Below, one piece after another: positions 1 through 8,269 of a stretch of DNA of 64,000 nucleotides. This DNA is from Sphingomonadaceae bacterium (GTDB lineage: Bacteria > Pseudomonadota > Alphaproteobacteria > Sphingomonadales > Sphingomonadaceae). Numbering within the stretch: position 1 is the stretch's first letter; each line of letters starts with the position of its first letter. The notes beneath the pieces are model-generated. The model ran no database searches and was not told the origin of the DNA. It was given only the letters and a program-made list of their open reading frames with translations. The DNA lies in contig JACKLA010000001.1 of assembly GCA_024236155.1 (NCBI GenBank), forward strand, positions 62,001 through 126,000, given 5' to 3'. A program made the position numbers and the translations under genes.

Positions 1-494
1 CCGATGAGCTGGTTCACGGCGTGCCGCATGCCAAGTTCATCAACGCCAGCTTCGCCTATGCCAAGCCGCGTGAGCCGGGCCGCTTCAATCCCGCCGATCG
101 CGGTGCCTGGTATGCTGCGCTGGTTATCGAGACCTGTATCGCCGAAGTCGGCCATCACCTGACCAGGGCGCTCGCCGATGCGGGCGATTTCAACGCGATT
201 GTCGAATATGGCGAGATGATCGCCAGCATGTCGGGCGTGTTCATCGACCTGCGGGGCCTTCCCGATCATCCCAGCCTCGATCTCGATGCTGCCAAGGGTT
301 ACCCGGTGGGCAATGCTTTGGCGGCAGAGGCGCGCGGCGAAGGGCATAACGGGATCATCTTTCCCTCGGTCCGCCACGCAGGCGGAACCTGCATTGCCGC
401 GCTCTGGCCCAATGTCGTGCAGTCGGTCGTGCAGGGTGCCATGTACCGTCTGACATGGTCTGGCGAACCGGAGTTCGCTTGGGAAGCCCTCTAA
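1..494 (+). CDS. RES-domain protein (NAD+-degrading toxin family), 5' end missing
   Basis: The reading frame is already open at the window edge (in-frame codons DELVHGVPHAKF precede the GTG at 21), so the gene begins upstream. The visible C-terminal 160 or so residues match the RES fold: FINASF, a conserved GRFN segment with an Arg, and a late block reading GIIFPSVRHAGG. RES toxins such as MbcT degrade NAD+ and pair with an upstream Xre/MbcA/ParS antitoxin, which would lie outside this window. In Tn4371-like elements of sphingomonads a RES gene is often found next to traG, as here, where it may help maintain the element. The toxin role is inferred from the family. Confidence 0.8.
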   Translation, partial: DELVHGVPHAKFINASFAYAKPREPGRFNPADRGAWYAALVIETCIAEVGHHLTRALADAGDFNAIVEYGEMIASMSGVFIDLRGLPDHPSLDLDAAKGYPVGNALAAEARGEGHNGIIFPSVRHAGGTCIAALWPNVVQSVVQGAMYRLTWSGEPEFAWEAL

Positions 495-590
495 CCGCCC
501 GTTTCTTTGCCTGCGCCAGACTGCGCTTCCCAACCGCAGCGCTTGTGTTACCGCCCTCATTCGGCCTGCTGCCTCCCGAAAGGAGGCACC

Positions 591-2576
591 ATGTCGGCAA
601 CCAAAATCCTGTGGGGCCAGATCCTCGCAGTGTTTGCCCTGACGCTGGCTGGCATCTGGGCCAGCACGCAATGGACAGCGGCGGCGCTTGGCTTCCAGCG
701 CGAGCTGGGGCCGGCATGGTTCGAGGCCTTCGGCGTGCCCGTCTATCCGCCCTATGCGATCTTCTGGTGGTGGTTCAGCTTTGAGGCCTATGCGCCGCGC
801 ATCTTCGAAACAGGCGGCATGATCGCAGCCTCAGGCGGTCTCGCCTCGGTGGTCGTGGCAATTGCTATGTCGGTCTGGCGCGCCCGCGAGATCAGGAACA
901 GCGCCACCTATGGCTCGGCGCGCTGGGCAACCCGGTCCGAGATTACCAGAGCAGGTCTTCTCGCGGGCAAAGGCGTCGTCATCGGACAGCACGCCAATCT
1001 ATACCTGCGCCATGACGGTCCCGAACATGTTCTGTGCTTTGCGCCAACCCGCAGCGGCAAGGGCGTGGGGCTGGTCATCCCGACACTGCTGACCTGGCCG
1101 CACTCGGCCATCGTCCACGACATCAAGGGCGAGAACTGGGATCTGACCGCTGGCTTTCGTTCGCGCTTCAGCCGCGTGCTGCTGTTCGACCCGACCAATG
1201 AGGCCTCCGCGGCCTACAATCCGCTGATGGAGGTGCGGCGCGGGATCAATGAGGTGCGCGATGTCCAGAATATCGCCGATGTGCTGGTCGATCCCGAAGG
1301 CTCGCTCGAGCGGCGCAACCATTGGGAAAAGACCAGCCATGCGCTGCTGGTCGGCGCGATCCTGCATGTGCTCTATGCCGAGGCCGACAAGACCCTAGCA
1401 GGCGTCGCGGCCTTCCTGTCCGACCCCAAGCGCTCGATTGAAGTAACACTTGCCGCCATGATGATGACCCCGCATCTGGGCGAGGATGGCGTGCACCCGG
1501 TCGTCGCCAGCGCAGCCCGTGAATTGCTCAACAAGTCCGAAAACGAACGCTCAGGCGTGCTGTCGACCGCGATGTCCTTCCTTGGGCTCTATCGTGACCC
1601 GGTCATCGCCAAAGTCACAAGGCAATGCGACTGGCGGATTGCCGATCTGGTCGATGCCAAACGTCCGGTCACGCTCTACCTCGTCGTGCCCCCCTCAGAT
1701 ATCAGCCGAACCAAGCCGCTCATTCGCCTGATCCTCAACCAGCTGGGGCGGCGCCTGACCGAGGATCTTGCTGACGGCGTGCAGCGACAGCGCCTGCTCC
1801 TTATGCTGGACGAATTTCCTGCGCTCGGTCGCCTCGACTTCTTCGAGAGCGCGCTCGCCTTCATGGCCGGCTACGGAATCAAATCCTTCCTGATCGCGCA
1901 ATCATTGAACCAGATCGAGAAAGCTTACGGTCAGAACAATGCGATCCTCGATAACTGCCATGTCCGGGTTTGCTTTGCCACCAATGACGAACGGACGGCA
2001 AAACGTGTTTCGGAATCACTCGGCACCGCCACTGAAATGCGGGCGATGAAGAATTATGCCGGACACCGGCTGTCGCCCTGGCTCGGCCATCTGATGGTCT
2101 CGCGCTCGGAGACCGCCCGAGCATTGCTGACGCAGGGCGAGATCATGCAACTGCCCGATACCGATGAGATCGTCATGCTAGCTGGCGCGCATCCCATCCG
2201 TGCGAAGAAGGCGCGTTACTATGCCGATCCGCGGCTCAAAAAGCGGATCGAAGCGCCACCGATCTCGAAGCAGTCAGTCGACAAGGGCGCTGCCGGTGAT
2301 TGGGGAGGCAGGATTGCGAAAGCTGTGCATCGGAAGGACAGCCTTGTTAGCAAGCCCGAGTGGCGGGATGATGAGGCCGAGGGCGGAATTCGGCGTGAAC
2401 CAGAATTGCCTGAGCACGAAGACATCGCACCAGCACCTGTACCCGTGCGCAATGAATTTGATTTTGAGGACAGGAGCGATGCTGACATCGCGAGCACCAA
2501 TCGCGGATTGGCCGACCAGATGCGCGCCAACGCCCGGCGCGCTGCGCTCGATCCCAATGACGGGATCGAACTGTGA
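591..2576 (+). CDS. traG: Conjugal transfer coupling protein TraG/VirD4
   Basis: Type IV coupling protein, an inner-membrane ATPase that docks the relaxase-DNA complex to the mating channel. Start chosen at the ATG behind a strong AAGGAGG, giving about 661 residues; a longer frame upstream lacks such a site. Two N-terminal hydrophobic segments (about residues 6-25 and 75-95) precede a soluble ATPase. Walker A is PTRSGKG (about 152-158) and Walker B is LMLDEF (about 404-409). A conserved HDIKGENW motif follows Walker A. The stop overlaps the GTG of the next gene, indicating translational coupling. Family length is usual. The gene belongs with the trb cluster 15 kb downstream, and the interval between them is cargo. 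Confidence 0.95.
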   Translation: MSATKILWGQILAVFALTLAGIWASTQWTAAALGFQRELGPAWFEAFGVPVYPPYAIFWWWFSFEAYAPRIFETGGMIAASGGLASVVVAIAMSVWRAREIRNSATYGSARWATRSEITRAGLLAGKGVVIGQHANLYLRHDGPEHVLCFAPTRSGKGVGLVIPTLLTWPHSAIVHDIKGENWDLTAGFRSRFSRVLLFDPTNEASAAYNPLMEVRRGINEVRDVQNIADVLVDPEGSLERRNHWEKTSHALLVGAILHVLYAEADKTLAGVAAFLSDPKRSIEVTLAAMMMTPHLGEDGVHPVVASAARELLNKSENERSGVLSTAMSFLGLYRDPVIAKVTRQCDWRIADLVDAKRPVTLYLVVPPSDISRTKPLIRLILNQLGRRLTEDLADGVQRQRLLLMLDEFPALGRLDFFESALAFMAGYGIKSFLIAQSLNQIEKAYGQNNAILDNCHVRVCFATNDERTAKRVSESLGTATEMRAMKNYAGHRLSPWLGHLMVSRSETARALLTQGEIMQLPDTDEIVMLAGAHPIRAKKARYYADPRLKKRIEAPPISKQSVDKGAAGDWGGRIAKAVHRKDSLVSKPEWRDDEAEGGIRREPELPEHEDIAPAPVPVRNEFDFEDRSDADIASTNRGLADQMRANARRAALDPNDGIEL

Positions 2577-2986
2577 GCAAGGGCAATCGCATCAAGCATA
2601 CTTTTCGGCTGCCTCCAGACCTCTCGCAGCAACTGGCAGACTACGCCGGGCGCAAGCGGGTATCGCAGGCATCGGTGGTCGAGGCAGCGGTTGCATCATT
2701 CCTATCACCGGACGGATCGGAACAAATGGAAGCTGCGTTCAGTCGGCGTCTGGATCGTATTTCGCGCCAACTCGACAAGCTCGATTATCATGTTGAGGTC
2801 GGAAATGAAGCTGTTGCCTTGTTTGTGCGCTTCTGGCTCGGCGTGGCTCCGTCAATGCCAGACGAAGCAACAGCTGCCGCCAAGGCTGCTGCTACGCAGC
2901 GCTTTGAGCGCTTCGTTGAAGCGCTGGCGCGGCGCGTTGAGACTGGCCAACGGATCTCGAACTTCGTTGATGAGAAGGTCCGCTAA
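2573..2986 (+). CDS. Ribbon-helix-helix (CopG-like) protein of the conjugation cluster
   Basis: 137 residues, GTG start overlapping the traG stop (GTGA). The first 45 residues read as an RHH fold: a basic strand (KHTFRLPPDL) then two short helices (QLADYAGRKRV, ASVVEAAVASFL). The C-terminal half is helical, with coiled-coil character around residues 55-75 and an Arg-rich tail. A CopG gene directly after traG is characteristic of Tn4371-type conjugative elements, where it is thought to regulate transfer genes or act at the transfer origin. The role is inferred from position. It is the last transfer-related gene before the cargo. Confidence 0.85.
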   Translation: MSKGNRIKHTFRLPPDLSQQLADYAGRKRVSQASVVEAAVASFLSPDGSEQMEAAFSRRLDRISRQLDKLDYHVEVGNEAVALFVRFWLGVAPSMPDEATAAAKAAATQRFERFVEALARRVETGQRISNFVDEKVR

Positions 2987-3195
2987 GCGCCCCAAAGTCG
3001 GGCACTAGAGACCAGTTGTTTGCTTCCCGATCTTGGCCCCCAATCGGTGGGTCGGCGATTGGCACGATATCAGGTTGATTTGGTTAATCTTCTGAACTTC
3101 AATGAGCGTAATCGTGATGTGCACATCGGAGGGTACTCTAGAGAGTTCATTTGAGATGCCTAAATCGCAAAAAGGGGACTTGAATGTCGGATAAT

Positions 3196-3221
3196 CCAAC
3201 ATTATACATTTCCAATGTAGG
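3196..3221. promoter_or_regulatory. Imperfect inverted repeat upstream of cargo operon A
   Basis: CCAACATT and AATGTAGG (7 of 8 positions complementary) flank a 10-base A+T-rich spacer, 20 bases before the first start codon of the five-gene operon. The surrounding 2987-3240 gap has no gene and is visibly A+T-richer than traG or trb. The operon encodes an XRE regulator, so an autoregulatory operator is plausible but untested. Confidence 0.3.
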
Positions 3222-3240
3222 AAAATGATATGAGGCAGAG

Positions 3241-3585
3241 ATGGCGACAGTTGCCCCTCCGGCACCAGCAATCACAGCGTTCCCGAAAGGGGATGTGATT
3301 AAGGCCTTGGTCGATGAGCTTCTTGAAGTGGCTCGGACCGAAGCTCAATTGCGCGGCATTTCGTTACCACAGGATCAAGGCGGCGCGATGGCGATGTCGG
3401 TCCCACTGGATTCTCTTTCGGTGGTGGACACACTTTGTGCCGTCGAACCTGTGTTGGGATTTGAATTGCGCGAAAGCCTCGTCCGCACAGGCGGCTACAA
3501 TTCTATCGACGAAGCGCTTGGACATCTCTTGCCTCGCATTGAAAAGGTCTGGGTGAAGAACAAGCCGAAGGGAACTAAATCATGA
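3241..3585 (+). CDS. Small acyl-carrier-protein-like protein, function unknown
   Basis: 114 residues. Not confidently assignable, but the pattern resembles an acyl carrier protein: an amphipathic first helix (about 18-38), a loop ending in LDSLS at 56-60 with Ser58 in the phosphopantetheine-attachment position, a helix VVDTLCAVEPVLGFEL, and a last helix after GYNSIDEALGHL. A Lys-rich tail follows. No acyl-transfer enzyme lies nearby, so it may instead be a scaffold that only resembles ACP. Its stop overlaps the start of the XRE gene (ATGA), so the two are translationally coupled. First gene of the five-gene cargo operon ending at 6420. Confidence 0.7.
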   Translation: MATVAPPAPAITAFPKGDVIKALVDELLEVARTEAQLRGISLPQDQGGAMAMSVPLDSLSVVDTLCAVEPVLGFELRESLVRTGGYNSIDEALGHLLPRIEKVWVKNKPKGTKS

Positions 3586-3959
3586 GCCACTTGGCTATTG
3601 ATCAAGGTGTCGATGATGAAACGGCTCGCCGCCAGCTAGGCGATCGTCTGCGCGAAGCGCGCAAATATCTGGGCCTCAAGCAGGACGAGGTTGCGATTTA
3701 TCTCAAGATCCCGCGCACGGCTTTGACGGATATCGAAAATGGCCAGCGCCGGGTTGAAGCGATTGAGTTGACGCGCCTTGCTAAGCTCTATCGCCAATCG
3801 GTAGCTTATTTCACCGGCGAGGACGTGGCTTCAGCTAGCCTTCCGGTCGATGTTGCGCATCTGGCACGCCGCGTTGCTGACCTTTCTGCTGATGATCGCG
3901 CAGAGTTGGGAAGGTTTGCCGAATACCTACGGTCTCGCTCTGCTGGCGGGCAGGTCTGA
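3582..3959 (+). CDS. XRE-family helix-turn-helix regulator
   Basis: 125 residues. A Cro/C1-type HTH occupies about residues 18-75: LGDRLREARKYLGLKQDEVA, then IPRTALTDIENGQRRVEA as the recognition region. A short linker and helical tail (about 85-125) follow. XRE proteins paired with ImmA/IrrE proteases are usually repressors removed by proteolysis, as in ICEBs1 ImmR/ImmA. The adjacent downstream gene, 3 bases away, is such a protease, so this is the likely regulator and cleavage target for the operon. The start is fixed by the ATGA overlap with the preceding gene. Confidence 0.88.
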   Translation: MSHLAIDQGVDDETARRQLGDRLREARKYLGLKQDEVAIYLKIPRTALTDIENGQRRVEAIELTRLAKLYRQSVAYFTGEDVASASLPVDVAHLARRVADLSADDRAELGRFAEYLRSRSAGGQV

Positions 3960-3962
3960 TCC

Positions 3963-4973
3963 ATGGCTCTGGACTATGAGGGCGCGGTCAGGGCGGGGGC
4001 GATGGCGGCTGGACGCCTCCATCGCAGGCAGGGAACGCAGGCATTCATTGAACAACATGGAGGCAATGTCGATGTTTTCGGTACAATTCATTCGCTTGGC
4101 CTGCCGCTTCTTCTGCGTCCGCTCAAAGGGCTGCTCGGAGCCTATCTGAGTTCGCCCGTGCCCGGCGTTTTGGTGACGACAGAGCGTCCTATGAGCATCC
4201 AACGCTTTACTGCTGCCCACGAGCTAGGGCATTTTGTGATGAAGCATGAGCCAAGCCTCGATGATGAGAGCATCCTGCGGCGGATGCCGATGAGTCCCGA
4301 ACCGGGCAGCAAATTCGAAGAAACCGAGGCAGATGCTTTCGCCATTGCCTTCATGATGCCTAAATGGCTCATTGCACAGCACTGCGCACGGCAGAACTGG
4401 ACTACGGCGGAACTACGCCGCCCTAACGTCGCTTATCAGCTCTCACTTCGCATCGGCGCCAGCTACGAAGCGACCTGTCGCACGCTCGTCCGGTACAATC
4501 TCATCACGAACGCAATCATGCGCGACTTGCTCGAGACAAAGCCTCGTAGTTTGAAGGTCGACCTTCTGCATGACTACAAGCCCGCCAATTATCGGGGGGA
4601 CGTTTGGTTGTTAACCGAGAAGGATGAGGGCGCGCGCCTGGACGGAAGTCGGAACGACTTGTTCGTGCTGAAGCTCACCGAGCATAGCGGGGGGGGCTAT
4701 TTGTGGGACCTTGACCAGTTGATCGCTAGCGGATTTGCGGTAGTGAGGGATGAGCGCGAGGCATTCGATGCGGAGGCTATTGGCGGACCGGTGGTACGCC
4801 GGGTCACTGCGGCTCCGGAGGCGGCACAACGTGGACGCATGTCCCTCAATGAGCGCCGTCCTTGGCAACCGGCAAGCGCCAATGCGAGCCTGACAATCGA
4901 TTATGACCTGACTGGCCCGGAGCAACAAGGCCTCTCTCGCGCCGAACGGCGCCACCTGCTTGAGGCCGCCTGA
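3963..4973 (+). CDS. ImmA/IrrE-family metallo-endopeptidase
   Basis: 336 residues, a zinc-dependent protease of the M78 family. The zinc motif HELGH is at 86-90, inside a conserved AAHELGHFVMKHE block. The third acidic ligand is in the EETEADAFAIAFMMP segment (about 120-134). The C-terminal third (about 200-336) has no motif I recognise and may sense a signal. Family members cut an XRE partner in response to stress or foreign DNA, and the upstream XRE gene fits that role. It lies 6 bases before a second, unrelated protease gene, which is unusual for the simple two-component arrangement. Confidence 0.88.
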   Translation: MALDYEGAVRAGAMAAGRLHRRQGTQAFIEQHGGNVDVFGTIHSLGLPLLLRPLKGLLGAYLSSPVPGVLVTTERPMSIQRFTAAHELGHFVMKHEPSLDDESILRRMPMSPEPGSKFEETEADAFAIAFMMPKWLIAQHCARQNWTTAELRRPNVAYQLSLRIGASYEATCRTLVRYNLITNAIMRDLLETKPRSLKVDLLHDYKPANYRGDVWLLTEKDEGARLDGSRNDLFVLKLTEHSGGGYLWDLDQLIASGFAVVRDEREAFDAEAIGGPVVRRVTAAPEAAQRGRMSLNERRPWQPASANASLTIDYDLTGPEQQGLSRAERRHLLEAA

Positions 4974-4979
4974 CTCAAC

Positions 4980-5660
4980 ATGATCGATATCGTTACAGAT
5001 CTCCGGCCGCTGCTAGGCGCAGCGCGTGATCAGGGAGCGCGGCCAACCTGCCTCGCGTTCGCAGCAAGTGATGTGCATGCAGCGCTCCGAGATGGCTGGT
5101 CACCTTTGTCCTGCGAGTACGCATTTTATCACGCCCACAAGCGAAGCGGCACAACCCCAGAGCGTGGCACAAGCCTATCTTCAATGCTTGATGTGCTTCG
5201 CCTTGATGGCCAGCCTGCAGAAAGCGGCTGGCCCTATCTCGATGTCATTCCTGCTGATCTTTCCCATTGGGTGCCTCCAGCCAACGTCGGTTCGCGATTT
5301 GGACGCAATGGAGTGGCAGGCACGTGCGTCGTTCCTTCAATCGTTTCAGCGTTGGATAGCGGCACGCCGGTGCTGCTTCTGACTATGCTGTCGCAGTCGT
5401 TCTTTGCGCCTACGAATGGCGGGCTCGTACAGCCTGCCAATGATGAGAAGCCCGACCCTGCATTGCGACACGCTGTCGTAGCAGTCGGACATGGGACTAC
5501 CAGCGACCAAACAGCCATCCTCATCCGCAATAGCTGGGGTGCCGAATGGGGAGAGGAAGGCCACGCTTGGCTGACCGAAAAATTCTTGACGCCGCGCCTG
5601 TTTGCGACGGCCATCCTAACGGAGGATATCGATGTACCTTCCCGTGCCGCCGCAGCCTGA
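4980..5660 (+). CDS. Papain-like (C1 family) cysteine peptidase, cytoplasmic
   Basis: 226 residues with the full papain catalytic set visible: oxyanion-hole Gln18 and nucleophile Cys24 in DQGARPTCLAFA, His164 in RHAVVAVGHG, and Asn184 in IRNSWG, followed by the usual GxxWGEEGHAW signature. There is no signal peptide and no N-terminal propeptide, so it should be active inside the cell without zymogen processing. Bacterial C1 peptidases of this compact kind occur in conflict or immune loci, which matches the protease-rich context. It overlaps the TS-fold gene by 29 bases, indicating co-translation. Confidence 0.82.
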   Translation: MIDIVTDLRPLLGAARDQGARPTCLAFAASDVHAALRDGWSPLSCEYAFYHAHKRSGTTPERGTSLSSMLDVLRLDGQPAESGWPYLDVIPADLSHWVPPANVGSRFGRNGVAGTCVVPSIVSALDSGTPVLLLTMLSQSFFAPTNGGLVQPANDEKPDPALRHAVVAVGHGTTSDQTAILIRNSWGAEWGEEGHAWLTEKFLTPRLFATAILTEDIDVPSRAAAA

Positions 5661-6420
5661 TTGTGTCTCAGCCTGGCTAGAGGCTGTGCGCCTAGTTAAC
5701 GCAAGGCCGGGCCATCACGATCACAATGTTGTGATCGACGTCGCAGATCCATTGGCGCGAGCCAGTATTTCTGATCCGGTGGTTGCTGCGGTTGATGCAT
5801 TCTTCGAACATCGTGACACCAAGCGCATCGCGACGGTTGCGAACACGATTTTTCCTGAAGCTCTCTATCGGCGATACGGCTCACCATCCTTCTTTGATCG
5901 ATTTCGGGAGAATGTGCTGCCAAAGGTCCGCTCGCAGGGTAAGAAGAGCTGGTCGGGATACTACTTCGAGAGGATGATGCAGCTTCCGCAACCGGAAGGC
6001 AAACCGATCAACCAGTTGACCGAGATCATTGGGCGACTGAAGGATCCGAATGTCCGAGCGCTCAACAAGTTTGAACTCAGCGTGTTTGATCCAGCCCGCG
6101 ATGTGGATGGGTCACCCTATGGCGGTCAGTGCCTTAGCTTCGCCAGCTTTAAGATTATTGGCGAAGGCAACCAGCGCAGGCTGACTCTAACAGCGATGTA
6201 TCGGAATCACTACTATATCGAGAAATTGCTCGGCAATTTGATCGGACTAGGCCGTCTGCTGCAATTTGTGGGCGAGGAGTCCGGGATTGCAACGGGATGC
6301 CTAACGGTTCTCTCAACGCATGCGACGGTCGATGTGAAGAACGGGAAATGGAATCGCGGCGACATCGACACTCTTCTGATGAATTGTGATCAAGCAAATG
6401 CCTTGGCGCTTGCAGCGTAA
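5632..6420 (+). CDS. Thymidylate-synthase-fold protein, divergent
   Basis: 262 residues, close to the length of bacterial thymidylate synthase. Cys167 in GGQCLSFASF sits where TS has its catalytic PPCH Cys. The next block, LTLTAMYRNHYYIEKLLGNL, aligns by eye with TS LYQRSxDVFLGLPFN, with RNH (191-193) replacing QRS. H230 in STHATVD matches the TS GDTHLY region. The nucleophile is kept but the phosphate-binding Arg/Ser context has changed, so the substrate probably differs from plain dUMP, as in TS-like nucleotide or DNA-base modifying enzymes. The start has a clear GGAGG at 5621. Its last 31 bases overlap the opposing uracil-DNA-glycosylase-like gene. Confidence 0.7.
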   Translation: MYLPVPPQPDCVSAWLEAVRLVNARPGHHDHNVVIDVADPLARASISDPVVAAVDAFFEHRDTKRIATVANTIFPEALYRRYGSPSFFDRFRENVLPKVRSQGKKSWSGYYFERMMQLPQPEGKPINQLTEIIGRLKDPNVRALNKFELSVFDPARDVDGSPYGGQCLSFASFKIIGEGNQRRLTLTAMYRNHYYIEKLLGNLIGLGRLLQFVGEESGIATGCLTVLSTHATVDVKNGKWNRGDIDTLLMNCDQANALALAA

Positions 6421-7091
6421 CTTGCATTGAGCGGAAGTTCCGGCGTCGAGACGGGATCGTCGGCAATGCCATAGAGATCACACATTCCATCTATGAATTC
6501 ACGTTGCCCACCGTAACTGGGATGACGGATCGCAGTGATAGGAATATCTAGGCCTTCGAGCGCCATATGCGCATCGCGGCCAATCGCAACGATGCGCTTC
6601 GGCTGGATCATCGCCATAAGTGACTGCAACAACGGCCAGGTCGCTTCACGTTCGCCGCGGGTGTGGCAACGATTGGACATCGGGTCCCCAGCGTCATGGG
6701 GATGAAAAGGAAACACATTCCAGAGCATCACCGGTTTGCCGATCCGGTTAAGAACTTGCCAGACAATCGCAGCAGTCCTTTCGGCAACAGCCGGACCGTC
6801 GGTGGCACGTTCTAGGGAAATCCCTCCCATAAGGGCCGCGGCTTGGGTGAGATGGATTTCGTCGGTCAGCGGTACGCCTGTTCGGCGACCGCCGCGGTAG
6901 CCAAGATCCCGAGCGATCCAGATTGTCTCGACCTGGACATCGAGTGCGGCCGAAAGCACGCTTTCGAGATTGGCGCGTCGGCGGGCAGCTGCGTCACTGC
7001 GGTCGTGAAGCTCACAGCGATCCCGCCAGGGATTGAAAACCGACGGTAGATCTGTAGTTGCCAGTGCCGAAACGAATGTCTTTGGGGTCAT
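6390..7091 (-). CDS. Uracil-DNA-glycosylase-superfamily protein
   Basis: 233 residues. The family pattern is visible: a motif-1-like loop DLGYRGGRRTGVPLTDE (62-78), a WNVFPFHPHD block (124-133) and the C-terminal HPSYGG loop (190-195), whose HPS stretch matches the DNA-intercalation loop of UDG enzymes. Four-Cys iron-sulfur ligands of family 4/5 are not apparent. Known members remove uracil or related deaminated bases; the substrate here is unknown. Its start overlaps the MazG-like stop (ATGA), so it is translated from the same message, and its 3' end runs into the TS-fold gene. Confidence 0.75.
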   Translation of the reverse strand: MTPKTFVSALATTDLPSVFNPWRDRCELHDRSDAAARRRANLESVLSAALDVQVETIWIARDLGYRGGRRTGVPLTDEIHLTQAAALMGGISLERATDGPAVAERTAAIVWQVLNRIGKPVMLWNVFPFHPHDAGDPMSNRCHTRGEREATWPLLQSLMAMIQPKRIVAIGRDAHMALEGLDIPITAIRHPSYGGQREFIDGMCDLYGIADDPVSTPELPLNASYAASAKAFA

Positions 7092-8269
7092 AGCGGCAAA
7101 TCCTTGATGCGGAGCCTACGGTGCTCGAAGTCGATCACGATTCGCGCACGTCGGTTTTTCTGGAGGAAACGGAAAGCCGCATAACCCTGGAGAATTGCTT
7201 CTTCCCAAAGCCAAAGCGGACAGCGATCAACTTCGTATCCGGCGACGAATTGGCGGATATGCTTGAGCATGTCCAGCGGCAGTCCACCCCGCTTTACTCC
7301 TTCAAAGAAACTGAGCTGTTGAGCCTGGCCAAAAAGCCATGACGTGACACCTTCTTCAATGAGTATGGCGCGCGCACCATCTTCAGCTTCGTCCAGCTCT
7401 GGGTCGCTCTTACGCTTGAGCCGCAGCAGGGCGCGGATGACAGGCGACCAGCCCAGCACCGCCACATAGGCGTAGTGGAACACGTCGTGGAATCGATAAT
7501 CGTCCTGTTCGATCGCATTGTCGGTCAGGCGGTCGCCGACATATACCCCGCGCGAACGTTGAAACACATAGTCTTGGCCGCGGACTGTCCGCTCGTAGAC
7601 ATCGATCTCCATCATGCGAGGCAGCTGCTCTTCAGCGTCCCTGCCGTCATCAAACGGCGAAGGGTAGATGCGCTCGCGTGGCCAACGGTCGAAGATTTTC
7701 TGCAGATTCTTGAATGCCGCGATCTCGAGCGTGACGCCTGAATCATTTGCGGCATCGATCAAGCAACGCATGATTGCGACCAAGCGGGCCGCGATTTCTG
7801 GTTGATGCCGGCTCGAGTTTCGGCTTTCAACCTGATGAGCGAGTAATCCCACCTCGCCAGCCAGTGCCAGCAGACTATGCTCGAATGCTGGTGTCGGCTC
7901 ACGAGATTGCGGCATGTGCTCCGGCTGCAATTCGTGAAAGGTAAGTGCCGCGTTGTCCCCTACCACGAAATCAGCATCCGGCCTTTTTGCTGCGGCGGCG
8001 ATATCACTAAGGGCCAAGCGATGACGGCGTGCAATGGCTCCCAAATACCAGAGAACGTCGCCAATCTCTTCGGTGACCGCCGGGGCATAGCCAAGGTACG
8101 ATGCCGGATCGCGTTGCTTTTTCTTGGCTTCGGCAAGGAGGCTGCCAGTTTCACCAAATAGGCCGAGCATCGTGAAACCGATTGTACCGGAACCTTTTCT
8201 TTGATCAGTCCGCGCAGCTTCGTCGGCATATTGCTCGACGGTCAGCGCTTCAAACTCGTCCGCAATCAT
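7088..8269 (-). CDS. MazG-like nucleotide pyrophosphohydrolase with extra C-terminal domain
   Basis: 393 residues. The N-terminal 100 residues carry the all-alpha NTP pyrophosphatase signature: E40 and E47 (GETGSLLAEAKK), then E67, E68 and D71 (TEEIGDVLWYLGAIA). MazG-type enzymes hydrolyse (d)NTPs to NMP plus PPi. A repeat of the helical pattern may occur around 125-190. Residues from about 190 to the end form a separate module, with FHDVFHYAYVAVLGW as its most conserved-looking segment and a hydrophobic helix-rich tail. The gene overlaps neighbours at both ends by ATGA, giving a strictly coupled RHH-MazG-UDG operon. The family call is firm; the specific nucleotide is not known. Confidence 0.8.
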   Translation of the reverse strand: MIADEFEALTVEQYADEAARTDQRKGSGTIGFTMLGLFGETGSLLAEAKKKQRDPASYLGYAPAVTEEIGDVLWYLGAIARRHRLALSDIAAAAKRPDADFVVGDNAALTFHELQPEHMPQSREPTPAFEHSLLALAGEVGLLAHQVESRNSSRHQPEIAARLVAIMRCLIDAANDSGVTLEIAAFKNLQKIFDRWPRERIYPSPFDDGRDAEEQLPRMMEIDVYERTVRGQDYVFQRSRGVYVGDRLTDNAIEQDDYRFHDVFHYAYVAVLGWSPVIRALLRLKRKSDPELDEAEDGARAILIEEGVTSWLFGQAQQLSFFEGVKRGGLPLDMLKHIRQFVAGYEVDRCPLWLWEEAILQGYAAFRFLQKNRRARIVIDFEHRRLRIKDLPL

